Source: Shewanella japonica
GTDB taxonomy: Bacteria; Pseudomonadota; Gammaproteobacteria; Enterobacterales; Shewanellaceae
Direction of reading: 5' to 3'
NCBI RefSeq assembly: GCF_002075795.1
Contig: NZ_CP020472.1
Location: 2,897,001-2,961,000 of the forward strand
DNA: 64,000 nt
Part shown: piece after piece, positions 1-8,201 of the stretch
Position numbering within the stretch: the first letter of the stretch is position 1
How the letters are laid out: each line of letters opens with the position of its first letter
Made by a program: the position numbers and the translations under genes
The notes under the pieces: generated by a model
Told to the model about the DNA's origin: nothing
The model's input: the letters and a program-made list of their open reading frames with translations, nothing else
Database searches by the model: none

Positions 1-535
1 AGAAGCGGTAAGCATGCAATAAACCACTTGGACCGATAAATTTATCCGGATTCCACCAGAACGATGGACAAGCAGTAGAACAACAAGCACACATGATACA
101 TTCGTACAAACCATCTAAATGAGCGCGCTCTTCAGGTGATTGTAAATGTTCACGAGCCGGGGTTTTCTCATCATTGATAAGAAACGGCTTAATTTTTTCG
201 TACTGAGTGTAGAACTGAGTCAGGTCAACAATTAAATCACGCACTACAGGCATGCCTGGTAAAGGACGGATTTCAATTTTCTTACCCTTAAAAGTAGAAA
301 CAGGCGTAATACACGCTAGACCATTTTTACCATTCATGTTCACGCCATCACTACCACAAACGCCTTCACGGCATGAGCGTCTAAATGATAACTCAGGGTC
401 TGACTCTTTCAGCTTCATCAGTGCATCCAGTACCATCATATCGGTACCTTCTTCCACTTCTAAGCTGTAATCTTTCATATAAGGCTTAGTATCTACATCA
501 GGATTGTAGCGATAAACTGCAAATTCCAATTTCAT
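1..535 (-). CDS. sdhB: Succinate dehydrogenase iron-sulfur subunit (partial, C-terminus outside window)
   Basis: Iron-sulfur subunit of respiratory complex II; it passes electrons from the SdhA flavin to the membrane quinone site. Translating the minus strand from an ATG at 533-535 gives MKLEFAVYRYNP and 178 codons to the window edge. The [2Fe-2S] motif SCREGVCGSDG (Cys55, Cys60, Asp63, Cys75) is visible, as is the CIMCACCSTACPS motif for the 4Fe-4S/3Fe-4S clusters near residues 149-161. An Asp at the third 2Fe-2S position is also found in the E. coli protein. The gene follows sdhA after 11 bases and is last of the visible sdhCDAB operon. The C-terminal part is missing only because the window ends. 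Confidence 0.97.
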   Translation of the reverse strand, partial: MKLEFAVYRYNPDVDTKPYMKDYSLEVEEGTDMMVLDALMKLKESDPELSFRRSCREGVCGSDGVNMNGKNGLACITPVSTFKGKKIEIRPLPGMPVVRDLIVDLTQFYTQYEKIKPFLINDEKTPAREHLQSPEERAHLDGLYECIMCACCSTACPSFWWNPDKFIGPSGLLHAYRF

Positions 536-546
536 CGTGGCTTCTC

Positions 547-2313
547 CTAGTAAGTACGCTTGATAGGCGGGAATGCATCACGAAGCTTAGGCTCCATGTT
601 GACTTCACGCTTAGTCATTTGTTCAGTGACAGGATCAAAGACACTGTGACATAACCAATTATCGTCATCACGGTCTAAGAAATCTTCACGAGAATGCGCA
701 CCACGGCTTTCTGTACGGAAGTTAGCAGCATAAGCAGTTGCAATAGCTGTAGCCATTAAGTTATCTAACTCTAAACACTCAATACGTTGAGTATTAAATT
801 CTGAAGAATTATCAGATAACTTGGCGTTAGCTAAACGTTCACGGATCTTCTTAAGCTCTTTAAGGCCTTCAGCCATTGCATCGCCACTTCTAAATACAGA
901 GAAGTTAAGCTGCATACATAACTGTAAGTCTTTACGGATTACTGCAGGATCTTCACCTTCTTTATTGCTTTCCCAGCGATTAAGACGATCAAGTGAAGCA
1001 GCAATTTGCTCTTCTGAAGGTGCTTTAGGATCAGCAGTCTCATCTAACGCTTTACCTAAATGCTGACCTGCAGCACGACCAAATACCACTAAATCAAGCA
1101 GTGAGTTACCACCTAAGCGGTTTGCACCATGTACTGATACACAAGCAATCTCACCAACTGCAAATAAGCCTACGATATCTTGCTCTGAACCATCTTCGTT
1201 TTGGCGAACAACTTGGCCACTAACTTTAGCGGGTAGACCACCCATCATGTAGTGACATGTTGGCAATACAGGGATTGGGCCATCTGCTGGATCAATATGC
1301 GCAAACGTACGAGAAAGTTCACAAACACCAGGAAGACGCGCTTCTAATGTTTCTTTACCTAAGTGATCAAGTTTAAGTAAACAGTGCGGGCCTAATGGAC
1401 CATCTAATCCACGACCTTCACGGATCTCAGTCATCATTGAACGAGCAACGACGTCACGAGAAGCCAAATCTTTTGCGTTAGGAGCGTAACGCTCCATGAA
1501 GCGTTCGCCATCTTTATTTAAAAGATAACCACCTTCACCACGACAACCTTCAGTTACAAGCACACCTGCGCCAGCAATACCCGTTGGGTGGAATTGCCAC
1601 ATTTCCATGTCTTGCATCTGAACACCAGCACGCATTGCCATACCAACACCGTCACCAGTGTTAATGTGAGCATTGGTAGTAGAAGCGTAAATACGCCCTG
1701 CACCACCTGTTGCTAAAATTGTTGCCTTCGACTTAAAGTAAACAATTTCGCCAGTTTCGATTTCAATTGCAGTACAACCCACAATTGCGCCGTCATCGTT
1801 TTTAACTAAATCTAATGCATACCATTCAGAAAACACTTCAGTTTTGTGTTTAACGTTTTGTTGGTATAAGCAATGAAGCAAAGCATGACCTGTACGGTCA
1901 GCTGCTGCTGCAGTACGTGCCGCTTGTTCGCCACCAAAGTTCTTTGATTGGCCACCAAATGGACGCTGGTAAATAGTGCCGTTTTCGAAACGTGAGAATG
2001 GAAGACCCATTTGCTCAAGTTCGATAACCGCCTCTGGACCTGTCTTACACATAAACTCAATCGCTTCTTGGTCGCCGATAAAATCAGAACCTTTCACGGT
2101 ATCGTACATGTGCTGTTCCCAGTGATCTTCATGGGCGTTACCTAACGCAACAGTGATACCACCTTGCGCAGAAACCGTATGAGAACGCGTTGGGAATACT
2201 TTAGATAAAAGCGCACAGCTCTTACCTTCTTTAGAAATTTGTAAAGCCGCTCGCATGCCAGCGCCACCAGCGCCGATCACTACTGCGTCAAATTCGCGAA
2301 CTGGAATAGCCAC
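547..2313 (-). CDS. sdhA: Succinate dehydrogenase flavoprotein subunit
   Basis: Catalytic subunit of succinate dehydrogenase, oxidising succinate to fumarate on the cytoplasmic face of the inner membrane. The 588 residues match the usual family length. The N-terminal dinucleotide-binding motif VIGAGGAGM (about 12-20) and the SHTVSAQGG segment, whose His45 carries covalent FAD in this family, are clear. The segment with [10 protein letters not shown] and the HPTG motif of the substrate site are also present. The start codon follows the sdhD stop directly, so translation is probably coupled. Confidence 0.98.
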   Translation of the reverse strand: MAIPVREFDAVVIGAGGAGMRAALQISKEGKSCALLSKVFPTRSHTVSAQGGITVALGNAHEDHWEQHMYDTVKGSDFIGDQEAIEFMCKTGPEAVIELEQMGLPFSRFENGTIYQRPFGGQSKNFGGEQAARTAAAADRTGHALLHCLYQQNVKHKTEVFSEWYALDLVKNDDGAIVGCTAIEIETGEIVYFKSKATILATGGAGRIYASTTNAHINTGDGVGMAMRAGVQMQDMEMWQFHPTGIAGAGVLVTEGCRGEGGYLLNKDGERFMERYAPNAKDLASRDVVARSMMTEIREGRGLDGPLGPHCLLKLDHLGKETLEARLPGVCELSRTFAHIDPADGPIPVLPTCHYMMGGLPAKVSGQVVRQNEDGSEQDIVGLFAVGEIACVSVHGANRLGGNSLLDLVVFGRAAGQHLGKALDETADPKAPSEEQIAASLDRLNRWESNKEGEDPAVIRKDLQLCMQLNFSVFRSGDAMAEGLKELKKIRERLANAKLSDNSSEFNTQRIECLELDNLMATAIATAYAANFRTESRGAHSREDFLDRDDDNWLCHSVFDPVTEQMTKREVNMEPKLRDAFPPIKRTY

Positions 2314-2661
2314 TTAAACACCCCACACTATAATGATGCCTGCAGCTAGATAACAAAAAGCCGCTACGACAAATACGAACTGAAGTAATCCACGTACTGA
2401 TACATTTTTAACGTAATCAGTTAGCACTTGCCAAATACCAATCCAAGAATGAATAAGCACAGCGACTAACGCTAGCAGAGTGAATACTTTCATCGGCAAA
2501 GTGCTAAATAACCCATGCCAGATTTCGTAAGTTAATGGGGCGCTACACGCAATAAAACCCACCATAAAAATGGTATAACAGGTTAAAATTACGGCACTAG
2601 CACGAATTAAAATAAAGTCATGAACACCACTGCGTCCAAGGCTTGCTGCATTAGTTACCAT
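2314..2661 (-). CDS. sdhD: Succinate dehydrogenase membrane anchor subunit
   Basis: Small hydrophobic anchor that forms the haem b and ubiquinone site of complex II with SdhC. I place the start at the ATG giving [16 protein letters not shown], the usual SdhD N-terminus, which makes 115 residues. A longer upstream reading (to 2748) lies inside sdhC and is not needed. Three hydrophobic segments follow (around residues 17-37, 50-75 and 90-113). The start overlaps the end of sdhC by 7 bases, as expected for coupled subunits. Confidence 0.95.
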   Translation of the reverse strand: MVTNAASLGRSGVHDFILIRASAVILTCYTIFMVGFIACSAPLTYEIWHGLFSTLPMKVFTLLALVAVLIHSWIGIWQVLTDYVKNVSVRGLLQFVFVVAAFCYLAAGIIIVWGV

Positions 2662-3050
2662 ACCCAAATCCCCACAATGATTGAAAACGCCGCTGAAAGT
2701 ACAAAGGCGATTTTTGCTGAAGCTAAGCCTGAGGCTAACTCTTCCCAACGACCGGTATCCATAATCAGATGACGTAAGCCAACGATTAAGTGGTAACCCA
2801 ACGCAGTAAGAATTCCCCAGATAACAAACTTAACGAGCAAGTTATCAAAAAGAGATTGTAGGCCAGCGAAACTCTCAGGAGATGCTAAAGATTCATTTAG
2901 CATCCAAATAAGAATACCGACAGCAAACAGCATGATAACACCGGAAATACGGTGAAGAATTGACGCAATCGCTGTTGCAGGAAAGCGAATGGTCTGTAGG
3001 TCTATATGGACAGGTCTTTGCTTTTTCACGTTCTGCTCACTCAGCTCCAT
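2655..3050 (-). CDS. sdhC: Succinate dehydrogenase cytochrome b556 subunit
   Basis: Membrane subunit of complex II that helps bind haem b and ubiquinone. The 131 residues start with [18 protein letters not shown] and include [16 protein letters not shown], very close to the E. coli protein. The H-x-x-x-G-x-R-H motif ([13 protein letters not shown]) holds the family haem-ligand histidine. Three transmembrane segments are visible. It is the first gene of sdhCDAB; the promoter must lie in the 416-base gap shared with gltA. Confidence 0.96.
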   Translation of the reverse strand: MELSEQNVKKQRPVHIDLQTIRFPATAIASILHRISGVIMLFAVGILIWMLNESLASPESFAGLQSLFDNLLVKFVIWGILTALGYHLIVGLRHLIMDTGRWEELASGLASAKIAFVLSAAFSIIVGIWVW

Positions 3051-3466
3051 TGAGCATTATTTTTATTATTCATCTTGCTTTGCTTCTATTTGCAACACCA
3101 ACATACATATGTAAACAAAATGTTGAAACACAACAGACTACTATCAAACACTTAACTATTTGAGAAACCACTAATTTAGCTAGGTAAAAAATGTTTTCAA
3201 AAATGTGATGTCTGTCGCCCTTTGTGGACGCAGGCAAGTATACTCAAGCCCATTGTCAAATACAAACGTCACACTATGCAAAATTTGTTTTTTTGCATTT
3301 TTTTTGCAAACAAACCACAGCTGGCAAGGCGTCTAGCAAGGTTTATACCATGGTCTAATAAATTTAAACGCTTATTTAAATTGAAATGTGATCACGATTC
3401 ACTGTAAAGTAATGTCCGCTTAACATGCCGCACTCACAGAAAAGAATGAAGTAAGGAGAACGGGGT
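3051..3466. promoter_or_regulatory. Divergent sdhC / gltA control region
   Basis: This 416-base gap separates two divergent TCA-cycle transcripts and must hold both promoters. Two CRP-like sites can be seen: TGTGA-N6-TCGCC at 3204-3219, and TGTGATCACGATTCACT at 3387-3403, whose half-sites are spaced one base too far for a perfect match. A short inverted repeat TGTTG-N5-CAACA lies at 3121-3135. A strong AAGGAG ribosome site precedes gltA. Assigning these to CRP or ArcA is inference from regulation of the same genes in related bacteria. I do not believe the open frames inside the gap. Confidence 0.5.
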
Positions 3467-4753
3467 ATGGCTGACAATATAGCCAAATTAGAGTTACCGG
3501 GGAATGATTCAATCGATTTACCAATTAAGCAGGGAACTGCTGGTTTTGATGTAATCGATATCAGTAAATTAGGAAAGACAGGTCATTTCACCTTCGATCC
3601 TGGTTTTCTAGCAACAGCCTCTTGCGAGTCTGCAATTACATACATTGATGGCGAAAAAGGTGTACTAACACACCGTGGCTATCCAATTTATGAGCTAGCG
3701 ACTGAATCTAACTATTTAGACGTTTGTTACTTACTGCTTTACGGTGAATTACCAAGCAAAACTCAATACGAAGAGTTTGTTGCAATGGTAAAAAACCACA
3801 CAATGGTTAATGAACAATTAGCTTCTTTCTTTAGAGGCTTCCGTCGTGATGCACATCCAATGGCAATGCTTTGTGGCGTTACTGGTGCATTATCTGCGTT
3901 CTACCAAGATTCTCTTGATGTAAATGATGAAAAACATCGTGAAATTGCGGCTTTCCGCCTAGTTTCTAAAATGCCAACGATTGCAGCAATGTGCTACAAG
4001 TATTCAATTGGCCAACCTTTCGTCTATCCACGCAACGATTTAAGTTACGCAGGTAACTTCTTATCGATGATGTTCGCTGTCCCATGTGAAGAATACAAAG
4101 TCAATCCAGTTGTTGAAAAAGCAATGGACAGAATCTTTGTTTTACATGCGGATCACGAGCAAAACGCCTCTACGTCTACAGTACGTTTAGCAGGTTCATC
4201 AGGTGCTAACCCATTTGCATGTATCGCGGCAGGTATCGCTTCATTATGGGGTCCAGCTCATGGTGGTGCTAACGAAGCTTGTTTAAACATGCTTGAAGAA
4301 ATTGGCAGTGTAGACCGCATTCCTGAATTTATTGCACGAGCAAAAGACAAAGCGGATCCTTTCCGTCTTATGGGCTTTGGTCATCGTGTATATAAAAACT
4401 TCGACCCTCGTGCGAAAGTGATGCGTGAAACTTGTCATGAAGTTTTAGCTGAATTAAACGTTAAAGATCCACTACTTGACGTAGCAATGGAACTTGAGCG
4501 TATCGCACTTGAAGACGAGTATTTCGTTTCTAAGAAGCTTTATCCAAATGTTGATTTCTACTCAGGCATCATCATGAAAGCAATTGGTATCCCAACAAGT
4601 ATGTTTACAGTGCTATTCGCACTATCTCGTACAGTTGGTTGGATTGCTCATTGGAAAGAAATGCTTGACCAACCAGGTCATAAGATCAGTCGTCCACGTC
4701 AGTTATACACTGGCTCAGAAGACCGTGATTTTGTTAGTTTAGATAAGCGTTAA
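3467..4753 (+). CDS. gltA: Citrate synthase (type II, hexameric class)
   Basis: Condenses acetyl-CoA with oxaloacetate at entry to the TCA cycle. The 428 residues match E. coli GltA in length. The catalytic residues are in place: His265 in HGGAN, His306 in GFGHRVYK and Asp363 in NVDFYSG. The N-terminal regulatory region typical of NADH-sensitive enzymes of this class is present. The start is supported by TAAGGAG just upstream. It is divergent from sdhCDAB and followed by a clear terminator, so it is monocistronic. Confidence 0.98.
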   Translation: MADNIAKLELPGNDSIDLPIKQGTAGFDVIDISKLGKTGHFTFDPGFLATASCESAITYIDGEKGVLTHRGYPIYELATESNYLDVCYLLLYGELPSKTQYEEFVAMVKNHTMVNEQLASFFRGFRRDAHPMAMLCGVTGALSAFYQDSLDVNDEKHREIAAFRLVSKMPTIAAMCYKYSIGQPFVYPRNDLSYAGNFLSMMFAVPCEEYKVNPVVEKAMDRIFVLHADHEQNASTSTVRLAGSSGANPFACIAAGIASLWGPAHGGANEACLNMLEEIGSVDRIPEFIARAKDKADPFRLMGFGHRVYKNFDPRAKVMRETCHEVLAELNVKDPLLDVAMELERIALEDEYFVSKKLYPNVDFYSGIIMKAIGIPTSMFTVLFALSRTVGWIAHWKEMLDQPGHKISRPRQLYTGSEDRDFVSLDKR

Positions 4754-4773
4754 TTCGTATTAAATTAACTTCT

Positions 4774-4798
4774 AAAGCGCCTATAAGGCGCTTTTTTA
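4774..4798 (+). terminator. Intrinsic terminator of gltA
   Basis: AAGCGCCT and AGGCGCTT pair as an 8-bp stem around an ATA loop, followed by a run of T. It lies about 20 bases after the gltA stop. Confidence 0.9.
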
Positions 4799-5577
4799 TT
4801 GCCTGAAATTCATGCAAACCTGAATGAGAAGATTTAACAAGTAAATATTGATTAGACTTGATGCCATCGTGTACTCTCGATAGCTCACAAACATTCAAAT
4901 AAACACCTATCACTAACTGAAATAAGATCTATATTAGCGTGTGAATTAATTGCCCTTGCCTGCGTTAGCGATAAACAAGTTACCTTCTCATTAACTCATC
5001 ATGAGTATTTGTGCATTGACTAAAGTTATCACTCTCTCCTGATTTTATTCCGTTTGAGCCACTAGCAATAACAATCCGATACGTAAAAATAAACTAAGAT
5101 AACCATACAAAAACACATAAATATTCATTGAGGTATTGGCCGATTAAGAGAAAGTAGACATCGCAATGTTATAAAATAAAGTCAATTAGGCCATATAGTA
5201 TGACTCTCACTCCATTCCCACACAATCAAACCATGCACTAAAACGGTGAAAAGTAATTTAATATGCTTGCAAAGGCACATTTTTATGCAAAAAAGTTATA
5301 AGTGTACAAAGTAAATTATAACGAGACACTATAACTCAGGAACAACGGCGAAGTATTTGTGCTTTTAAAGGTCAATAACAGCTATTTGTAAAAAAGAAGG
5401 ATAAACCAGATTGTAAATTTCGCACCATAGTAAAACATGCTTGCTCAGCTATAGTGCGAAAATAATTTAGATGAATTTAATTCATTGTTGAATCATCAAT
5501 AGTAAAACAGTAACTAAATGCATGCTCTAGAGCAAAATAATACAAAGCATAAGCTTGCATCAGCGAATAATGAAGAA
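4799..5577. other. Long gene-free stretch between gltA and the T6SS region
   Basis: About 780 AT-rich bases without a convincing open frame on either strand. Apart from the inverted repeat at 5418-5461 I recognise no RNA gene, IS end or attachment site. The stretch marks the left edge of the T6SS/effector block and may be a decayed junction. Confidence 0.6.
5418..5461. repeat. Inverted repeat downstream of the lipase gene
   Basis: TTTCGCACCATAG (5418-5430) and CTATAGTGCGAAA (5449-5461) pair over 12 of 13 positions around an 18-base loop. It lies about 115 bases beyond the lipase stop and could act as a weak terminator or be a remnant of a dispersed element. No long T run follows on the minus strand. 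Confidence 0.55.
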
Positions 5578-6735
5578 TTACATATAGGCACTTACAGCTG
5601 GCATAGCAGCGCGAACTAGTGTGTTTAACTTGTCTAACATCAGCATCAATAGATCTTTTACAAACTTATATGTAATATCAACTACCTTGACACTGGGTTT
5701 GCCGACGAAATTTAAAATATGTCCCAATAACCCTTTAGCATCAGCTGCATACTCAGTCGTCATTTTTGATATTTCAACAACCCCTCTCGCAAGAGCATCG
5801 TATAATGTTAATGTCCCCCCAACCGCTGCTTGCGCTAGAATACTTGATATCTTTCCACTTTCACGCAATAAAGTAAGTAAAGCGTCCCCAATTTTGTCTG
5901 ACCAATGCGTATTAAAACTTGCTAAATGTCTCTTATCATATTGTAGGCGCACTATTGCTAGATTCTGAATTGAACCAAGTTGCATTTCTTTATAGCTCGA
6001 ATACTTAGCTGCCGTATTGAGGTAACCAGGTGCATTCCCAGCCATTTTATGAGAAGAAGCATTGAAAGAAACACAGGAACTAAGGCGGTATTCATTACCC
6101 GTATGCACAAAGGGCCAAACAGGTACCATCGGAACGGGATCGCTTCTGTGCACAGCTCGATATATACCATTTAATTCTGTTTCTGTTTGCAAGGCAAAGG
6201 GACCAAAGCCTACTCTTGGTGCACCAAAAGTATACAAATTCACATTGACTTTGTATTGGGATCTTATCCAATTCGCTGCCAATGTAGCCAAAGCTCCACC
6301 TAAACTATGACCGACACAATGTACGGGACGATTGCCAGCTTTTGCCATTAAAGTTGCTAACTGAGGTTTTATAGACTCAAAAGTGCGATTAAAGCCAGCA
6401 TGTACAGCTTTATAGTTTGGCCCAACAGTAACCCCACAATGCAGGTCGGTTAAAGTATCAGCAAGCCCAGCAGTACCTCTGAAAGCAATTACAACATCAC
6501 CAGCAAACTGACCTCCTTTTTTACCTAACCCAAAAAAACCAAACCCACTGGAGTGATTTAAAACATGTTCTGCCACAGTGCCACTTATACCGACCAATTT
6601 TGAATTGCTACTACTAAAAGCAAAATTTCTATTAATTAACATGCTGGTATCTGTGACACCGTTTTTATTGCTTTTTAGACTTTTATAAGCAAATTCAGCC
6701 AGTTCCACAGCTAAAGTAGGAGATAAAGTGTTCAT
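5578..6735 (-). CDS. Class 3 lipase, probable T6SS lipase effector
   Basis: Predicted alpha/beta hydrolase of the Lipase_3 family. The nucleophile elbow GHSLGG puts the catalytic Ser at residue 144. An oxyanion-side motif AFRGT lies near 84-88. Asp199 (HRSDPVP) and His211 (FVHTGNEY) are at the spacing expected for the triad. There is no signal peptide. Residues after about 225 form an unrecognised C-terminal region. The gene follows a small DUF6795-like gene and sits at the end of the T6SS cargo module, so a phospholipase effector of the Tle type is likely, but export is inferred. The start is supported by AAAGGA upstream. Confidence 0.85.
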   Translation of the reverse strand: MNTLSPTLAVELAEFAYKSLKSNKNGVTDTSMLINRNFAFSSSNSKLVGISGTVAEHVLNHSSGFGFFGLGKKGGQFAGDVVIAFRGTAGLADTLTDLHCGVTVGPNYKAVHAGFNRTFESIKPQLATLMAKAGNRPVHCVGHSLGGALATLAANWIRSQYKVNVNLYTFGAPRVGFGPFALQTETELNGIYRAVHRSDPVPMVPVWPFVHTGNEYRLSSCVSFNASSHKMAGNAPGYLNTAAKYSSYKEMQLGSIQNLAIVRLQYDKRHLASFNTHWSDKIGDALLTLLRESGKISSILAQAAVGGTLTLYDALARGVVEISKMTTEYAADAKGLLGHILNFVGKPSVKVVDITYKFVKDLLMLMLDKLNTLVRAAMPAVSAYM

Positions 6736-6756
6736 TACAATCCTTTGTATTTATTG

Positions 6757-7248
6757 TTAAAAGTTTTCGAAGTAATCAATTCCATCGTCTACTTCATAAA
6801 TTTCAAAATCTTTTTCCCAGCGACAAATCCCCGAACCACTAAAATCCAAATTACGATTCTTCAAATTAGGAATAGTAAAGTGAACCTTTGAAGATAAAAG
6901 ATCACAATTTAAACTAGCTAACTTTGATTTATACTCAACTAGTTCAGTGATTCCTCTTAAATTAATGCTCCAAAGTACATAGGTTTCATCTTTATAAGTC
7001 ACAGTTATAAACTGAGACGTCGTTTCTTGTGAAAACATATCACCTGGAATTTTTGAATTGATATTAATAGCTGGTAGATAAAATCGACCATCTGTATCAG
7101 TTTTAGTTACATCTTCTTTTTCGACTTTATAAGCGAACTCTAGGCTACGATTAATAACTGCACCCGTTACTGGTTTTCCATCCAATAACACAACACCTTT
7201 AACTTCTGAGCACATATGTACGTCAAAATTTTTTACCAAACCGAACAT
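6757..7248 (-). CDS. DUF6795-like small protein, candidate lipase immunity protein
   Basis: About 163 residues starting MFGLVKNFDVHMCSEVKG. This ATG is preferred over an upstream TTG (7266) because GGAG lies just before it. The segment VKGVVLLDGKPVTGAVINRS followed by TDTDGRFYLP resembles a transthyretin/carboxypeptidase-regulatory-like beta fold, and from memory the protein resembles DUF6795 proteins found near T6SS effectors. It lies 21 bases upstream of the lipase gene in the same direction, which suggests an immunity or accessory role. No clear signal peptide is seen, which is a weakness because lipase immunity proteins usually act in the periplasm. Confidence 0.65.
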   Translation of the reverse strand: MFGLVKNFDVHMCSEVKGVVLLDGKPVTGAVINRSLEFAYKVEKEDVTKTDTDGRFYLPAININSKIPGDMFSQETTSQFITVTYKDETYVLWSINLRGITELVEYKSKLASLNCDLLSSKVHFTIPNLKNRNLDFSGSGICRWEKDFEIYEVDDGIDYFENF

Positions 7249-7349
7249 TATCTCCATCCCTGTCAAATATTAACTTTCAAAAAGCCTGTCATATTCATTA
7301 GAATTGCAATATACGCAAAAGCAAATTAAGACTTAATTTAAATACTAAA

Positions 7350-8198
7350 TTAAAAATACGTCCCTTCAACTAAAAAGCGCGGTAGTGCGTCAGCCTCAAC
7401 GGTGACTTGATTGCCTCGGTCGTGCCACATGCAGGCCATACCAAGTAGTTGCAATGAAAGAAAAGACTTCACTGGTGCACGGTCTGGCCCCGAATCTCTG
7501 ATGTGATATTTTTCTTGGAGTGTTAGGTTTTTGGCTAGTACTTCGTTAAAGTCTAACTCCATATCGGTGGTGAGTGCTGCAAAGGTTTCTAAATAACCCA
7601 TAGCGATATCTAGTGCCCAATCATTACCTTGTTTAACTGCCATTCCCATACATTCGTTCAACAGTGATGGGTAGCTCTCTAATCCATGGTGGTAGGCCTG
7701 AAACACTTCAACTAACTTATAAGAAACAGGACCTGATTGTGTTGCACTTTGTTTCATGGTTTCGATAGGAAAATCCGCCAAACTATTCATGCTTTCGGTA
7801 TCACGAGTAATCACGGATAAAAAATAAGCATCAAACCATTGACTTGGATGACACCTACCGTCTTCTAACATTCCTTTACCATTCCAGGTCACAGAAGGTA
7901 AGTCGTAGATAGTCAATGTCTGCTCTTGCTCTGGATTTATTCCTAATTTCAAAAAGCTGGCATACATTTTAGCAGCATAGCGCAAGCCTGTGGCCGATTC
8001 TTTTGTAACCTCTGGGGTTTGCTCTTCCCATGTGAGCCAGCGGGCAAGTCTAATCCTCTTATCGGCGCAGCTTATTAAATTATCACGATAATCACCAAAA
8101 TAGTCTGGGGTTTCTTCAATTTCTTCTCGTGGAAATTCTAGCCAGTCATCCAAAGGGTTTTTTTCAAAATCAGGCTGATAAGCTCTTGCTACTTTCAT
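7350..8198 (-). CDS. Probable immunity protein for the Rhs toxin (Imm49-like)
   Basis: A 282-residue soluble, mainly helical protein. The pattern W-x-x-A-Y-F-L-S-V-I-x-R-D around residues 121-133, followed by L-x-x-F-P, resembles the Imm49 immunity family; this is recalled similarity, not a database hit. The start codon is only 3 bases past the Rhs stop and its ribosome site (AAAGG) lies inside the last Rhs codons, so the two are translationally coupled. Position right behind a polymorphic toxin is the strongest evidence. It would be expected to bind the C-terminal nuclease-like domain in the cytoplasm. Confidence 0.75.
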   Translation of the reverse strand: MKVARAYQPDFEKNPLDDWLEFPREEIEETPDYFGDYRDNLISCADKRIRLARWLTWEEQTPEVTKESATGLRYAAKMYASFLKLGINPEQEQTLTIYDLPSVTWNGKGMLEDGRCHPSQWFDAYFLSVITRDTESMNSLADFPIETMKQSATQSGPVSYKLVEVFQAYHHGLESYPSLLNECMGMAVKQGNDWALDIAMGYLETFAALTTDMELDFNEVLAKNLTLQEKYHIRDSGPDRAPVKSFLSLQLLGMACMWHDRGNQVTVEADALPRFLVEGTYF

Positions 8199-8201
8199 TT
8201 T

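Noticed and set aside
2662..2748. Longer sdhD start at 2748
   Set aside because: The extra residues lie inside sdhC in another frame and do not resemble SdhD; the ATG at 2661 gives the normal N-terminus.
3222..3407. Open frame in the sdhC-gltA gap
   Set aside because: Lies in a divergent promoter region, low-complexity product, no ribosome site.
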